A stretch of 6,723 nt of DNA from Acidobacteriota bacterium (lineage in GTDB: Bacteria > Acidobacteriota > Blastocatellia > Pyrinomonadales > Pyrinomonadaceae): contig SXVE01000007.1 in assembly GCA_005790265.1 (NCBI GenBank), positions 1-6,723 on the forward strand, read 5' to 3'. Of the stretch, positions 1 to 5,612 are shown piece by piece. Below the pieces are notes generated by a model that ran no database searches, was not told where the DNA came from, and saw only the letters and a program-made list of their open reading frames with translations. The number at the start of each line of letters is the position of its first letter. The stretch's first letter is position 1. A program made the translations under genes and the position numbers.

Positions 1-581
1 CCGGTGCAGACGATGTTCATATCAACTTCGGCATTGGAATCTTCGGTGTAAGCTAAATCTAAAATCGCCGTGTTTTCGATGATGCCGACGCTGACGGCGG
101 CGACTTCCGAGAGAATCGGCGAATGTTTGATCGAGCCTTTTTTTAACAGTTTGCGGCAGGCGAGCGCGAGCGCGACATAAGCGCCGGTGATCGAAGCGCA
201 GCGCGTTCCGCCGTCGGCTTGAATCACGTCGCAGTCAATCAAAATCTGGCGTTCGCCGAGCAGTTTCGTATCAACGACGGCGCGCAGACTGCGACCGATC
301 AAGCGCTGAATTTCCTGCGTTCTGCCCGACGGTCGCATCGTTTCGCGGTTCGTGCGCGTGTTCGTCGCGCGCGGCAGCATCGCGTATTCCGCCGTCACCC
401 AGCCGGTTCCTTTGTTGCGCAAAAACGGCGGCACGCGTTCTTCGACGCTCGCCGTGCAGATGACTTTCGTGCCGCCGACTTCGATCAGCGCCGAACCTTC
501 GGCGTAGGGCGAAATATTGGCGGTAATTTTCGTGTTGCGGATTTGATCTAAAGTTCGATTATCAATTCGTGTATAACTCAT
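1..581 (-). CDS. rph: Ribonuclease PH, C-terminus cut by window edge
   Basis: RNase PH is a phosphate-dependent 3'-5' exoribonuclease that trims tRNA precursors and structured RNA 3' ends in the cytoplasm, working as a ring of six subunits. The frame starts at ATG 579-581 and runs open to the left edge, giving 193 codons of a family usually about 240 residues long. Visible family signatures are GTGWVTAEYAMLPR (residues 57-71), PSGRTQEIQRLIGRSLRA (84-101, including the phosphate-binding arginine R87), DCDVIQADGGTR (116-127), and the metal-site segment DSNAEVD with D181 and D187. No key residue is missing in the visible part. The start has no Shine-Dalgarno; only an A/T-rich stretch and then a long inverted repeat lie upstream. 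It lies downstream of murI on the same strand, probably in one operon. The identification is firm; the missing C-terminus is only a window effect. Confidence 0.96.
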   Translation of the reverse strand, partial: MSYTRIDNRTLDQIRNTKITANISPYAEGSALIEVGGTKVICTASVEERVPPFLRNKGTGWVTAEYAMLPRATNTRTNRETMRPSGRTQEIQRLIGRSLRAVVDTKLLGERQILIDCDVIQADGGTRCASITGAYVALALACRKLLKKGSIKHSPILSEVAAVSVGIIENTAILDLAYTEDSNAEVDMNIVCT

Positions 582-589
582 TTTATTTT

Positions 590-722
590 TTAACCGCGAA
601 ACACGCGGAAAACGCGAAATAAAAAGAAAAATAGAAAATAAAAACAGCTTTGCTTTTATTTATCTTCTATTTCATATTTCTTCATCATACTTTTCGCGTC
701 TTTTCGCGTGTTTCGCGGTTAA
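590..722. repeat. Long inverted repeat (cruciform/MITE-like) filling the murI-rph spacer
   Basis: A perfect 18-bp inverted repeat, TTAACCGCGAAACACGCG at 590-607 and its complement at 705-722, encloses imperfectly matching arms. The inner part again pairs a CGCGAAA block and AT-rich stretches, closing on AGC-TTT-GCT at 646-654. The right arm contains three tandem units of about 10 bases of the form TTTTCGCG. The element occupies nearly the whole gap between the murI stop (732-734) and the rph start (581). Both ends carry TTAA. It could be a REP/MITE-type dispersed repeat, an RNase III-type processing hairpin or an attenuator between the two genes. Pairing is seen directly; function is not. Confidence 0.8.
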
Positions 723-731
723 TATTTCTTT

Positions 732-1574
732 TTAATTTTCTAATTTATCAACGCCGAATATTTCGACGGCTTCGAGTTTGGCAGGTTTTGCGCCCAGAAA
801 TCTTTCGGCGACGCGGGCGAATCTTTCCGCTGCGTCCGTCACGTAAAAATGATCGAGATCGTCGCACAAACGGCGTTCGCCCGTGATTTTCTGCGGATTC
901 GCCAAGTTTTTTACCGCCAAAAGTCGTTCGGTTTCTTCGGCGCAAGCCTCGCCCGAATCAATGAGTGTAACACGCTCGCCGACCGTTTGCTGAATCACTT
1001 CGCGCAAAATCGGGTAATGCGTGCAGCCCAAAACAAGCGCTTGCGGAGCGAATTCGACGATGTTACGCAGATATTTTTCGGCAATCGAAAATGTTTCCGG
1101 CTCGTGCGTCCAGTTTTCTTCCGCGAGCGGAACGAACAAAGGACAAGCCGTTTGAACGACTTCGGTTTTTTCGGACGCTTGGCGAATCGAATCGGCGTAA
1201 GCGCTGCTCGCGACGGTCGCTTCGGTCGCAATAACGGCGACGCGTGGATTTGCCTCAAATTTTGTGATTTCCACCGCTTTGCGCGCACCCGGACCGATCA
1301 CGCCGACCACATCAATGCCGATGCGCGCGCGAATTTTCGGCAGCGCGAGCGCCGAAGCAGTGTTGCACGCGACAACGAGCAGTTTAATACCGCGCGCGGC
1401 GAGAAACTCGGCGTTTTCAATCGCGTAGCGTTCCACCGTCGCCAGCGATTTGGTGCCGTAAGGCACGCGCGCCGTGTCGCCGAGATAGATAAAACGCTCG
1501 TTCGGCAGACGATTGTGCAGCGCGCGATAAACAGTCAAACCGCCGACGCCGCTGTCGAAAATTCCGATGGGCAT
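732..1574 (-). CDS. murI: Glutamate racemase
   Basis: This enzyme interconverts L- and D-glutamate without a cofactor and supplies D-glutamate for peptidoglycan precursors in the cytoplasm. The 280-residue length is typical of the family. Motifs appear in the expected order: IFDSGVGGLTV (residues 5-15, with D7 and S8), GDTARVPYG (32-40), the first catalytic cysteine in VACNTAS (C70) and the second in LGCTHYP (C184, followed by H186). Both catalytic cysteines are present, so the enzyme should be active. The ATG at 1572-1574 is the natural start because the GIFDSG strand follows at once, as in homologues. A GGAGAA at 1606-1611 is too far upstream (about 30 nt) to be a normal ribosome-binding site, so initiation looks SD-poor. 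rph follows 150 bases downstream on the same strand. Confidence 0.97.
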   Translation of the reverse strand: MPIGIFDSGVGGLTVYRALHNRLPNERFIYLGDTARVPYGTKSLATVERYAIENAEFLAARGIKLLVVACNTASALALPKIRARIGIDVVGVIGPGARKAVEITKFEANPRVAVIATEATVASSAYADSIRQASEKTEVVQTACPLFVPLAEENWTHEPETFSIAEKYLRNIVEFAPQALVLGCTHYPILREVIQQTVGERVTLIDSGEACAEETERLLAVKNLANPQKITGERRLCDDLDHFYVTDAAERFARVAERFLGAKPAKLEAVEIFGVDKLEN

Positions 1575-1613
1575 TTTTACGATGTTTTTAGTTTTCGTGA
1601 TAATTTTCTCCAG

Positions 1614-1625
1614 TTTTCGCGAAAA
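1614..1625. promoter_or_regulatory. Perfect 12-bp palindrome near the predicted murI transcription start
   Basis: TTTTCGCGAAAA reads the same on both strands. It sits just downstream of the best -10 match for murI, where a repressor could bind or where a short RNA hairpin could form. No known regulator can be assigned from the sequence. Confidence 0.3.
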
Positions 1626-1632
1626 TTGATAA

Positions 1633-1661
1633 ATTTTAGCCGCTGAAAGCCAATCTTTAAA
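1633..1661 (-). promoter_or_regulatory. Candidate sigma70 promoter for murI-rph
   Basis: On the minus strand TTTAAA (1656-1661; 4 of 6 to TTGACA) is followed after 17 bases by TAAAAT (1633-1638; 5 of 6 to TATAAT). Transcription would begin near 1626, leaving a leader of about 50 nt before murI. The spacing is ideal but AT-rich spacers produce such matches by chance, so this is only a good candidate. Confidence 0.4.
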
Positions 1662-1680
1662 ATGCGCGACAAATTTTTAT

Positions 1681-1709
1681 TTGATTATCGGCGCGAAAAT
1701 TTTTATAAT
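1681..1709 (+). promoter_or_regulatory. Sigma70-type promoter of the candidate small RNA
   Basis: TTGATT (1681-1686; 4 of 6 to consensus) and a consensus TATAAT (1704-1709) are separated by exactly 17 bases. The expected start is about 1715-1717. It is the best promoter match in the window, it does not lead directly into any large ORF, and a strong terminator lies about 105-130 bases downstream. Confidence 0.55.
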
Positions 1710-1734
1710 TTCAATTACTGGGGGTGGTATTTAT

Positions 1735-1770
1735 ATGATAAATAAAAAACACGAGGGTGCGAATTCATAA
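1735..1770 (+). CDS. 11-codon mini-ORF with strong ribosome-binding site
   Basis: ATG at 1735-1737 opens a frame encoding MINKKHEGANS and ending in TAA at 1768-1770. The run GGGGGTG (1720-1726) can pair with the 3' end of 16S rRNA over seven positions if one G-U pair is allowed, and lies 8 bases before the ATG. This is among the better ribosome-binding sites in the window, which is notable for such a short ORF. It may encode a micropeptide, or be a leader ORF whose translation affects the downstream hairpins. No homologue is recognised. Confidence 0.25.
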   Translation: MINKKHEGANS

Positions 1771-1812
1771 CAACTGGAAAAGTTGCTGAATTTACATTCA
1801 ACAATTAAATAG

Positions 1813-1845
1813 AAAAAGGCTTGATGGAATTCATCGAGCCTTTTT
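1813..1845. terminator. Strong, symmetrical (bidirectional) intrinsic terminator
   Basis: AAAAAGGCTTGATG (1813-1826) pairs with CATCGAGCCTTTTT (1832-1845) around a GAATT loop, with a single G-T pair. The GC-containing stem is followed by T5 on the plus strand and, by symmetry, on the minus strand. On the plus strand it ends the candidate small RNA; no minus-strand gene clearly needs it. Confidence 0.8.
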
Positions 1846-1958
1846 CATTTTCGCCGTCAAACTTTTTTTTCGCGCCGCCAAATCAGCTTGTTTTTTTGCT
1901 GCCGGCAGTTTTGTTAATCTCGCTGCCGCGCAGGCTTTCCAAGAATCTCGGCAAATGT

Positions 1959-1986
1959 TTGCTGAAATTTTTTGTTATGCTAAAAT
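1959..1986 (+). promoter_or_regulatory. Weak candidate promoter of the SpoIIAA-like gene
   Basis: TTGCTG (1959-1964) and TAAAAT (1981-1986, 5 of 6 to consensus) are 16 bases apart. If used, transcription starts near 1993, inside the longest possible version of the downstream ORF, which would force initiation at the later GTG (2039). Confidence 0.3.
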
Positions 1987-2038
1987 AACGCCGTTTTTTC
2001 CTGGTCGTATTTATCAAACAGCTCCGAAACGGTTTTTT

Positions 2039-2407
2039 GTGGAAAAGTTATACCGCATACAATTAGAAAATAGAGAAGATTATTTATACGCGTTCGTCAG
2101 CGGAGAATATTTGTCCGCTTCGATTTCCAAGCAGTATTGGGACGATATTGCCGAAGAATGCATTCGGCTCGATAAAACAAAAATAATGATCGTCAAGGAT
2201 TTTGCGCACAGCGTTTCAGTTACCGAAATGTATGAAATGGGCGTTAATCTGAGTAAGTTTTTTGAAACGAAATTCATCGCTTTTATTGATCGGCGCGGAA
2301 ATCCCGACATTAATTATTTCGGACAAATGGTGGCGGAAAATCGCGGCGTCAATATGAAAGTTTTTGACAGCGAAGAAGCGGCGGAAAAATGGCTTTCGGC
2401 GATTTAG
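2039..2407 (+). CDS. SpoIIAA-like / STAS-related small protein
   Basis: The product is about 122 residues with alternating predicted strands and helices. It begins YRIQL, has a central KTKIMIVKDF strand, then FIAFIDRRGNPD and ends VFDSEEAAEKWL. This plan, especially an acidic F-D-x-E-E-A-x-x-W-L end, matches the SpoIIAA-like (STAS-type) cytoplasmic domain family, whose roles are poorly defined; lipid or partner-protein binding has been suggested for related folds. The frame could start at ATG 1955 (150 residues), but the extra 28 residues look unlike the family and cover a possible promoter. I therefore prefer GTG 2039-2041, although neither start has a good Shine-Dalgarno. The gene stands alone on the plus strand with no operon partner. 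Family assignment is moderate; the start is uncertain. Confidence 0.65.
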   Translation: MEKLYRIQLENREDYLYAFVSGEYLSASISKQYWDDIAEECIRLDKTKIMIVKDFAHSVSVTEMYEMGVNLSKFFETKFIAFIDRRGNPDINYFGQMVAENRGVNMKVFDSEEAAEKWLSAI

Positions 2408-2411
2408 ACAA

Positions 2412-2564
2412 TTAGACGATTTTGCGAATCAGCACCGGTATTTTGCGTAAAAATAATGTAAATATTTGCAGCAAAGCAAAAACTTTGTTTGCGTCAAAAA
2501 GTTTTTTCCGCGCAGGCGAAATTATTTCTGAAAGTTTGATGAGTTTAGCCGTATCATAAATCAT
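2412..2564 (-). CDS. Uncertain 50-codon basic, hydrophobic small ORF
   Basis: On the minus strand ATG 2562-2564 opens a 50-codon frame ending at TAA 2412-2414, convergent with the SpoIIAA-like gene and stopping just 4 bases from its end. The peptide is lysine-rich and hydrophobic: it starts MIYDTAKLIKLSEII, has a central KKLFDANK and ends in an aliphatic, basic stretch IPVLIRKIV. It could form an amphipathic or membrane-associated helix. There is no clear ribosome-binding site (only GAG about 11 bases upstream) and no recognised family. It may be a chance frame, but it is the only small ORF of note in this 440-base spacer. Confidence 0.18.
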   Translation of the reverse strand: MIYDTAKLIKLSEIISPARKKLFDANKVFALLQIFTLFLRKIPVLIRKIV

Positions 2565-2591
2565 CACAGTAACTCGTGTTCCCCTTTATAC

Positions 2592-2630
2592 GCTTCGGAA
2601 AGACAGCAACGCTTCCGAAGCTATTTTTTT
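2592..2630 (+). terminator. Intrinsic terminator in the spacer
   Basis: GCTTCGGAA (2592-2600) pairs perfectly with TTCCGAAGC (2613-2621) over nine base pairs with a 12-base loop, followed by TATTTTTTT. On the plus strand it would end the SpoIIAA-like transcript about 190-220 bases after its stop codon, or a separate short transcript beginning in the spacer. The opposite strand lacks a T-tract after the stem, so it is one-directional. Confidence 0.75.
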
Positions 2631-2713
2631 GGAATTGTCCTTCCGAAAAACTTACTCTCCTAATTTCCCTAAAACAACAATCTCCTTATAACAGAACGGT
2701 TTACGCGTATTTT

Positions 2714-2760
2714 ATTTGTAAAAAAATTTTTAACAAATGTAAATAAATTTGTGCTATTCT
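2714..2760 (+). promoter_or_regulatory. Promoter and possible operator of the secreted protein gene
   Basis: An extended -10 (TGC then TATTCT, 2752-2760) follows TTAACA (2730-2735), though the 19-base spacing is long. Three copies of a hexamer surround it: ATTTGT at 2714-2719, its complement ACAAAT at 2733-2738 and ATTTGT at 2747-2752, forming two overlapping inverted repeats across the -35 to -10 region. That is the expected position for a repressor or activator site. A leader of about 90 nt would follow. The remaining bases of the 2408-2856 spacer show only AT-rich sequence and a weak hairpin at 2471-2492. Confidence 0.35.
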
Positions 2761-2856
2761 CTATTTCATCACGTAAGTTCTTTGAAATGTTCCAGCCAAT
2801 ATTATTCCGTTTTATTTATTCACTAAATAAAAAATAAAAACTTAGGAGTGAACTCA

Positions 2857-3843
2857 ATGCAAAATCACAGCAAGGCTAAATCGCACGTCTGTTTAATAAC
2901 GTGCGTCATCTTTTTATCGGCTATATCACAAATACAAGGTCAAACTACCTTCAACGGAAGAGCAATCGGAGTCAGAGCCGATGTCTCAGCTGTCGGAGCG
3001 GTAACGGTTACAACAGTCGCATCTGACACCGGCAACTTACCATCATCGGGCGGATCTTTACAGGCGAATGTCGCCAATGCTTCCGTAGATTTACTAGCAC
3101 TTGGAATTACAAATGCCTTAAACACGGGAATAATTGAAACGGCAACTTCAGGCGGAACGGCAGGCGGAACACCGAATTCCGCTCAATCAACGGCGAGAGT
3201 CAACGGAACAAACGCCAGTTTAACCGGCATTCCGGTAACGGCAACTGTTTTGCAAAGCAACTCGACTTGCACCTGCGGATCGGGCTGTTCGGGCAGCACG
3301 GTGATCACCGATCTCAGAGTGAATAATCTCGCCGTCGCGGTCACGGGCGCGCCGAATCAAATCGTGGAAGTAACAACTTTGTCCGGCATGGTTGTGCGCG
3401 TAATTATTAATGAACAAACCAGTCCGTTGCCGGGAACAACTGATATAACGGTCAACGCCCTGCGGATTGTGCTGCTTGATAACATTGTGACGCAAGTTCC
3501 GCTCGCTGATATTGTTATCGCTTCATCACAATCAAGCGTCGCTTGTCTGGCTCCGACGGCAGCGAACATTTCAGTCGGCGGACGAATAACGGATTCGTCC
3601 GGAAGAGCTATTCCGAGAGCAACCGTAACGCTCGCTGACAGCCGAGGCGAATCCCGATCAGTCATCGCAAATTCTTTCGGTTATTATATTTTCGACGGTT
3701 TAACGCCGGGAGAAAGTTATTTTATTCGGGCGGTGCACAAACAGTATTTACTGGCGGAAAAGATTTTCTGCGCGGTTGATGATTCGGAAAATTTACATTT
3801 TTCTCTATCTCATCAACAAACAAAATTAACGAACAAAAAGTGA
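2857..3843 (+). CDS. Secreted protein: anchor-P-like domain plus carboxypeptidase-regulatory-like domain
   Basis: A 328-residue exported protein. ATG 2857-2859 is chosen because AGGAG (2844-2848) lies 8 bases before it; the GTG at 2848 overlaps that site and cannot be the start. Residues 1-28 form a signal peptide (basic start, hydrophobic VCLITCVIFLSAI, likely cleaved near G28/Q29). Residues 32-210 are rich in G, A, T, V and N and resemble the choice-of-anchor P family of surface proteins, with an IINEQ...GTTDITVNALRIVL end. A cysteine cluster C138-T-C-G-S-G-C144 lies in this part. Residues 236-318 form a carboxypeptidase-regulatory-like beta sandwich (GGRITDSSGRAIPRATVTL, then NSFGYYIFDGLTPGESYFI). 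It probably works outside the inner membrane, in adhesion or surface structure, but no reaction can be assigned. It is monocistronic, ending 7 bases before a terminator. Confidence 0.75.
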   Translation: MQNHSKAKSHVCLITCVIFLSAISQIQGQTTFNGRAIGVRADVSAVGAVTVTTVASDTGNLPSSGGSLQANVANASVDLLALGITNALNTGIIETATSGGTAGGTPNSAQSTARVNGTNASLTGIPVTATVLQSNSTCTCGSGCSGSTVITDLRVNNLAVAVTGAPNQIVEVTTLSGMVVRVIINEQTSPLPGTTDITVNALRIVLLDNIVTQVPLADIVIASSQSSVACLAPTAANISVGGRITDSSGRAIPRATVTLADSRGESRSVIANSFGYYIFDGLTPGESYFIRAVHKQYLLAEKIFCAVDDSENLHFSLSHQQTKLTNKK

Positions 3844-3849
3844 ATTAAC

Positions 3850-3899
3850 AACAAAGAAAAAGAGCGGCAATCAATTGATCGTCGCTCTTTTTCTTTGTT
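3850..3899. terminator. Bidirectional terminator shared by the secreted protein gene and ssrA
   Basis: AACAAAGAAAAAGAGCG (3850-3866) is perfectly complementary to 3883-3899 over 17 bases. The loop contains the self-complementary ATCAATTGAT. The A-rich/T-rich outer arms give a T-tract in both directions, so it can stop the secreted protein transcript (stop codon 3841-3843) and the convergent tmRNA transcript. Confidence 0.88.
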
Positions 3900-3940
3900 A
3901 GAAAAAAACAAAGTTTTCTTAAATAATTAAAAATTAATGA

Positions 3941-4315
3941 TGGAGGCGGCGGGAATTGAACCCGCATCCAAGAGTTGCGACCAGTGAAATCTACACGTTT
4001 AGTCGTGTTCACTTGAATTTTCGCTTTCGCCGAGCAGGTGAACCGACAAGACCTCGGTGAAAGCTATCCTGACTAACGATTCGCGCGGCGTTCGCAGGCG
4101 GAGAACGCGCGCTAGCTTGAACTGGGTTATGCTTCAATCGGTCGCATCAAGCAGACTTCCGTTGAAACACTTGCTTTGGCTAGAATGAACTAGGCTGCAA
4201 GAGCTAATTCTTGATTAGCATTTGTTTTTCTTTCAATTTTTTAACGAGCTATCGAAAGCAAGCCCGACGTGCATCCAAAGATCTATACAAGCCCCTGTCG
4301 AAGCCTGTCGCCCCC
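3941..4315 (-). ncRNA. ssrA: Transfer-messenger RNA (tmRNA)
   Basis: tmRNA works with SmpB to free stalled ribosomes and tag the incomplete protein for degradation. On the minus strand the 5' end GGGGGCG (4309-4315) pairs with CGCCTCC (3942-3948) to form the acceptor stem, with one G-U pair. The tRNA-like 5' part GGCTTCGACAGG and the T-arm GCGGGTTCAATTCCCGC (3949-3965) match tmRNA. The terminal CCA is not encoded: the bases after the discriminator A (3941) read TCA, so CCA must be added enzymatically. The 375-nt length is normal for one-piece tmRNA. Its transcript ends at the shared terminator at 3850-3899. The 5' end may be made by RNase P processing; no convincing promoter is seen right upstream. 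Confidence 0.96.
4190..4219 (-). other. tmRNA tag reading frame, ANQELALAA
   Basis: Within the tmRNA, GCT (4217-4219) is the likely resume codon and the frame reads A-N-Q-E-L-A-L-A-A to a TAG stop (4190-4192). Starting with AN and ending in LALAA/AA is the usual form of a proteolysis tag. The resume position is inferred from family habit, not proven. Confidence 0.85.
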
Positions 4316-4434
4316 AAAAGTTAAGGACAGTCAGTTTACTGTATTTTGACGGAAAATAACAACACGGAGTTGTCTGTTTTCTAAAACGATTCGGCATTTT
4401 CGCTTTTGCTGACCCGCTCAAAAATTCGTCTTAT

Positions 4435-5511
4435 TTATTTTTTACGGCTTTTGCCGAACGAAACGCGCAAGCCGGTCGAGAGCAGAAAATCGTTTCGTTC
4501 AGTCTGCAAAACCGGACGGCTGTTGTAACGATTGCCGACGGTCAAATGCCAGCCGAGCCAACTGTTGATGTCGGTTTGCAGCGAAGCGTCGAACAACGCG
4601 CGAAAATTGCCGAAACGCGAAATGTTCGGGTAAAAAACGAACCGATTGGTAAAACGCACGCGCGGATTGATTTTGATTTTCGCTTCTTCGCCCAGCAAAA
4701 GCTCTGCCGAATTGCGCCGCACGCCGTTCGAGAAATTTTCGTAGTTATTCGTCGCGCCGACGGTTAAATCGAGATTGATTTTGTCCTGACGGATTGCGTG
4801 ATAACCGGCGCCGCCGCCGAGAACGGCGCGAACGTTTAATTTCTGCGGTTTGTTGTATTCAAAATCGCCCGAACCGAAACCGAACCATTTTTTATTAATG
4901 TCAACATCGTGCCGTACGCCCGCCCAAACAGTCTGCGCCGTCGTTCTTTTCGTGCCGCTCGTCCAGTTCTGCACTTGCAGCGCGTTTACATACGCGGTGA
5001 ATTTATTGTTCGGCGTTTCGCGCACGCCGCGAAAACCGGCGCTGAATGTGCGCGTATCGGAGTTTCCCGCCGTCAAACTGAATCCGGCGTCAACCGCTCC
5101 GCTCCAAAAATCGGTTAGTTTTCGGTCGCGCAAACGCTTTTGTTCAATTTCGTATTCTTCCTGTTTCTGCGCGGTGCGAACGGCTTTGATTTGCTTTTTT
5201 TCGACGGGGATTTTCTCTTCTTCGCCGGTTTGCAAAAATAATCTGTCTTCCTCGGCGTCCATTTTTCCGCTCACGATATTGCCGTCGTCAAGCGTAACGC
5301 TCAACGGTTCTTCGGAAATTATTTGCGCGACCGCCGACCATTTTATTTTGACGGTTCCCGCCGCTTCGGTTTGAATAATAATCGAATCGCCGTCTTTCTG
5401 AACGATTTTTCCGCTCAAACGGTCGCCGTTATTCATCACCACTTTATCGGCGAAAATTGCTGTGTGAAATATTGTGATTAAAATCAGGCAGGAAACGATT
5501 AACTTCAGCAC
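4435..5511 (-). CDS. DUF481 outer-membrane-type beta-barrel protein
   Basis: A 358-residue exported protein. GTG 5509-5511 is the start, with GGAG (5521-5524) 9 bases upstream. Residues 1-21 form a signal peptide ending IFA before DKVV. Two repeats follow, each built as N-G-D/D-G-N, then a strand of the form SGK, then I-x-V/V-x-x-I (about 22-64 and 69-111): small beta modules often preceding DUF481 in Acidobacteriota. After a charged linker (112-133), residues 134-352 carry the DUF481 part, beginning FWSGAVDAGFSLTAGNSDTRTFS and continuing with alternating aromatic strands, as in a salt-induced YdiY-like barrel. The end, SFGKSRKK, adds a basic tail after the last strand. It presumably sits in the outer membrane; function is unknown. 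ParA-like ATPase lies 101 bases upstream and ssrA downstream, both on the same strand. Confidence 0.82.
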   Translation of the reverse strand: MLKLIVSCLILITIFHTAIFADKVVMNNGDRLSGKIVQKDGDSIIIQTEAAGTVKIKWSAVAQIISEEPLSVTLDDGNIVSGKMDAEEDRLFLQTGEEEKIPVEKKQIKAVRTAQKQEEYEIEQKRLRDRKLTDFWSGAVDAGFSLTAGNSDTRTFSAGFRGVRETPNNKFTAYVNALQVQNWTSGTKRTTAQTVWAGVRHDVDINKKWFGFGSGDFEYNKPQKLNVRAVLGGGAGYHAIRQDKINLDLTVGATNNYENFSNGVRRNSAELLLGEEAKIKINPRVRFTNRFVFYPNISRFGNFRALFDASLQTDINSWLGWHLTVGNRYNSRPVLQTERNDFLLSTGLRVSFGKSRKK

Positions 5512-5560
5512 TTTGTAAAACTCCGACGGAGAACTTTTGAATTGTTATCTAAACGGCGAA

Positions 5561-5589
5561 AAAATAATTTAAGTTTATGAGTTTAACAA
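5561..5589 (-). promoter_or_regulatory. Weak candidate promoter of the DUF481 gene
   Basis: On the minus strand TTGTTA (5584-5589) and TATTTT (5561-5566) are 17 bases apart, each 4 of 6 to consensus. Transcription would begin near 5554, about 43 bases before the GTG. A small inverted repeat, CTCCG-T-CGGAG (5521-5531), overlaps the ribosome-binding site and could mask it. The region is AT-rich, so chance matches are likely. Confidence 0.25.
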
Positions 5590-5612
5590 ACTATGCGAGT
5601 TAAAGTGAAACT

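Larger units (their letters stand above)
1716..1845 (+). ncRNA. Candidate small RNA or mini-ORF transcript of unknown family
   Basis: A promoter with consensus -10 at 1681-1709 and a strong terminator at 1813-1845 bracket about 130 nt with no large ORF. Inside are a Shine-Dalgarno-like run with an 11-codon ORF (1735-1770), a small hairpin CAACT-N5-AGTTG (1771-1785) and a second hairpin TGAAT-TTAC-ATTCA (1787-1800). This layout fits a free-standing small RNA, or a short transcript encoding a micropeptide. I do not recognise it as 6S RNA, SRP RNA, RNase P RNA or a known riboswitch. The ends are inferred from promoter and terminator positions only. Confidence 0.4.

Noticed and set aside
219..551. 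Plus-strand ORF (110 codons) opposite rph
   Set aside because: Arg/Ala/Phe-rich shadow of RNase PH, which shows all family motifs.
849..1646. Long plus-strand ORF (265 codons) across murI
   Set aside because: It is antisense to murI, whose catalytic motifs are intact; the Arg/Phe/Asn-rich product is typical of a shadow frame.
2440..2640. Possible riboswitch in the spacer (hairpins followed by a terminator)
   Set aside because: No conserved core of a known riboswitch class is recognisable, and the terminator is over 200 bases from the next start codon.
2940..3665. Several reverse ORFs across the secreted protein gene
   Set aside because: They overlap a gene with a clear ribosome-binding site, signal peptide and domains; no independent start signals.
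3941..3965. Possible tRNA gene from the T-arm sequence
   Set aside because: The matching 5' acceptor strand lies 360 bases away and a tag frame is present, so this is the 3' end of tmRNA.
4359..4373. Terminator after the DUF481 gene (ACAAC-N5-GTTGT then TATTTT)
   Set aside because: Only a five-base-pair, low-GC stem, too weak to call.
4850..5374. Plus-strand ORF (174 codons) opposite the DUF481 gene
   Set aside because: Ser/Cys-rich product with no domain, entirely within the well-supported reverse gene.
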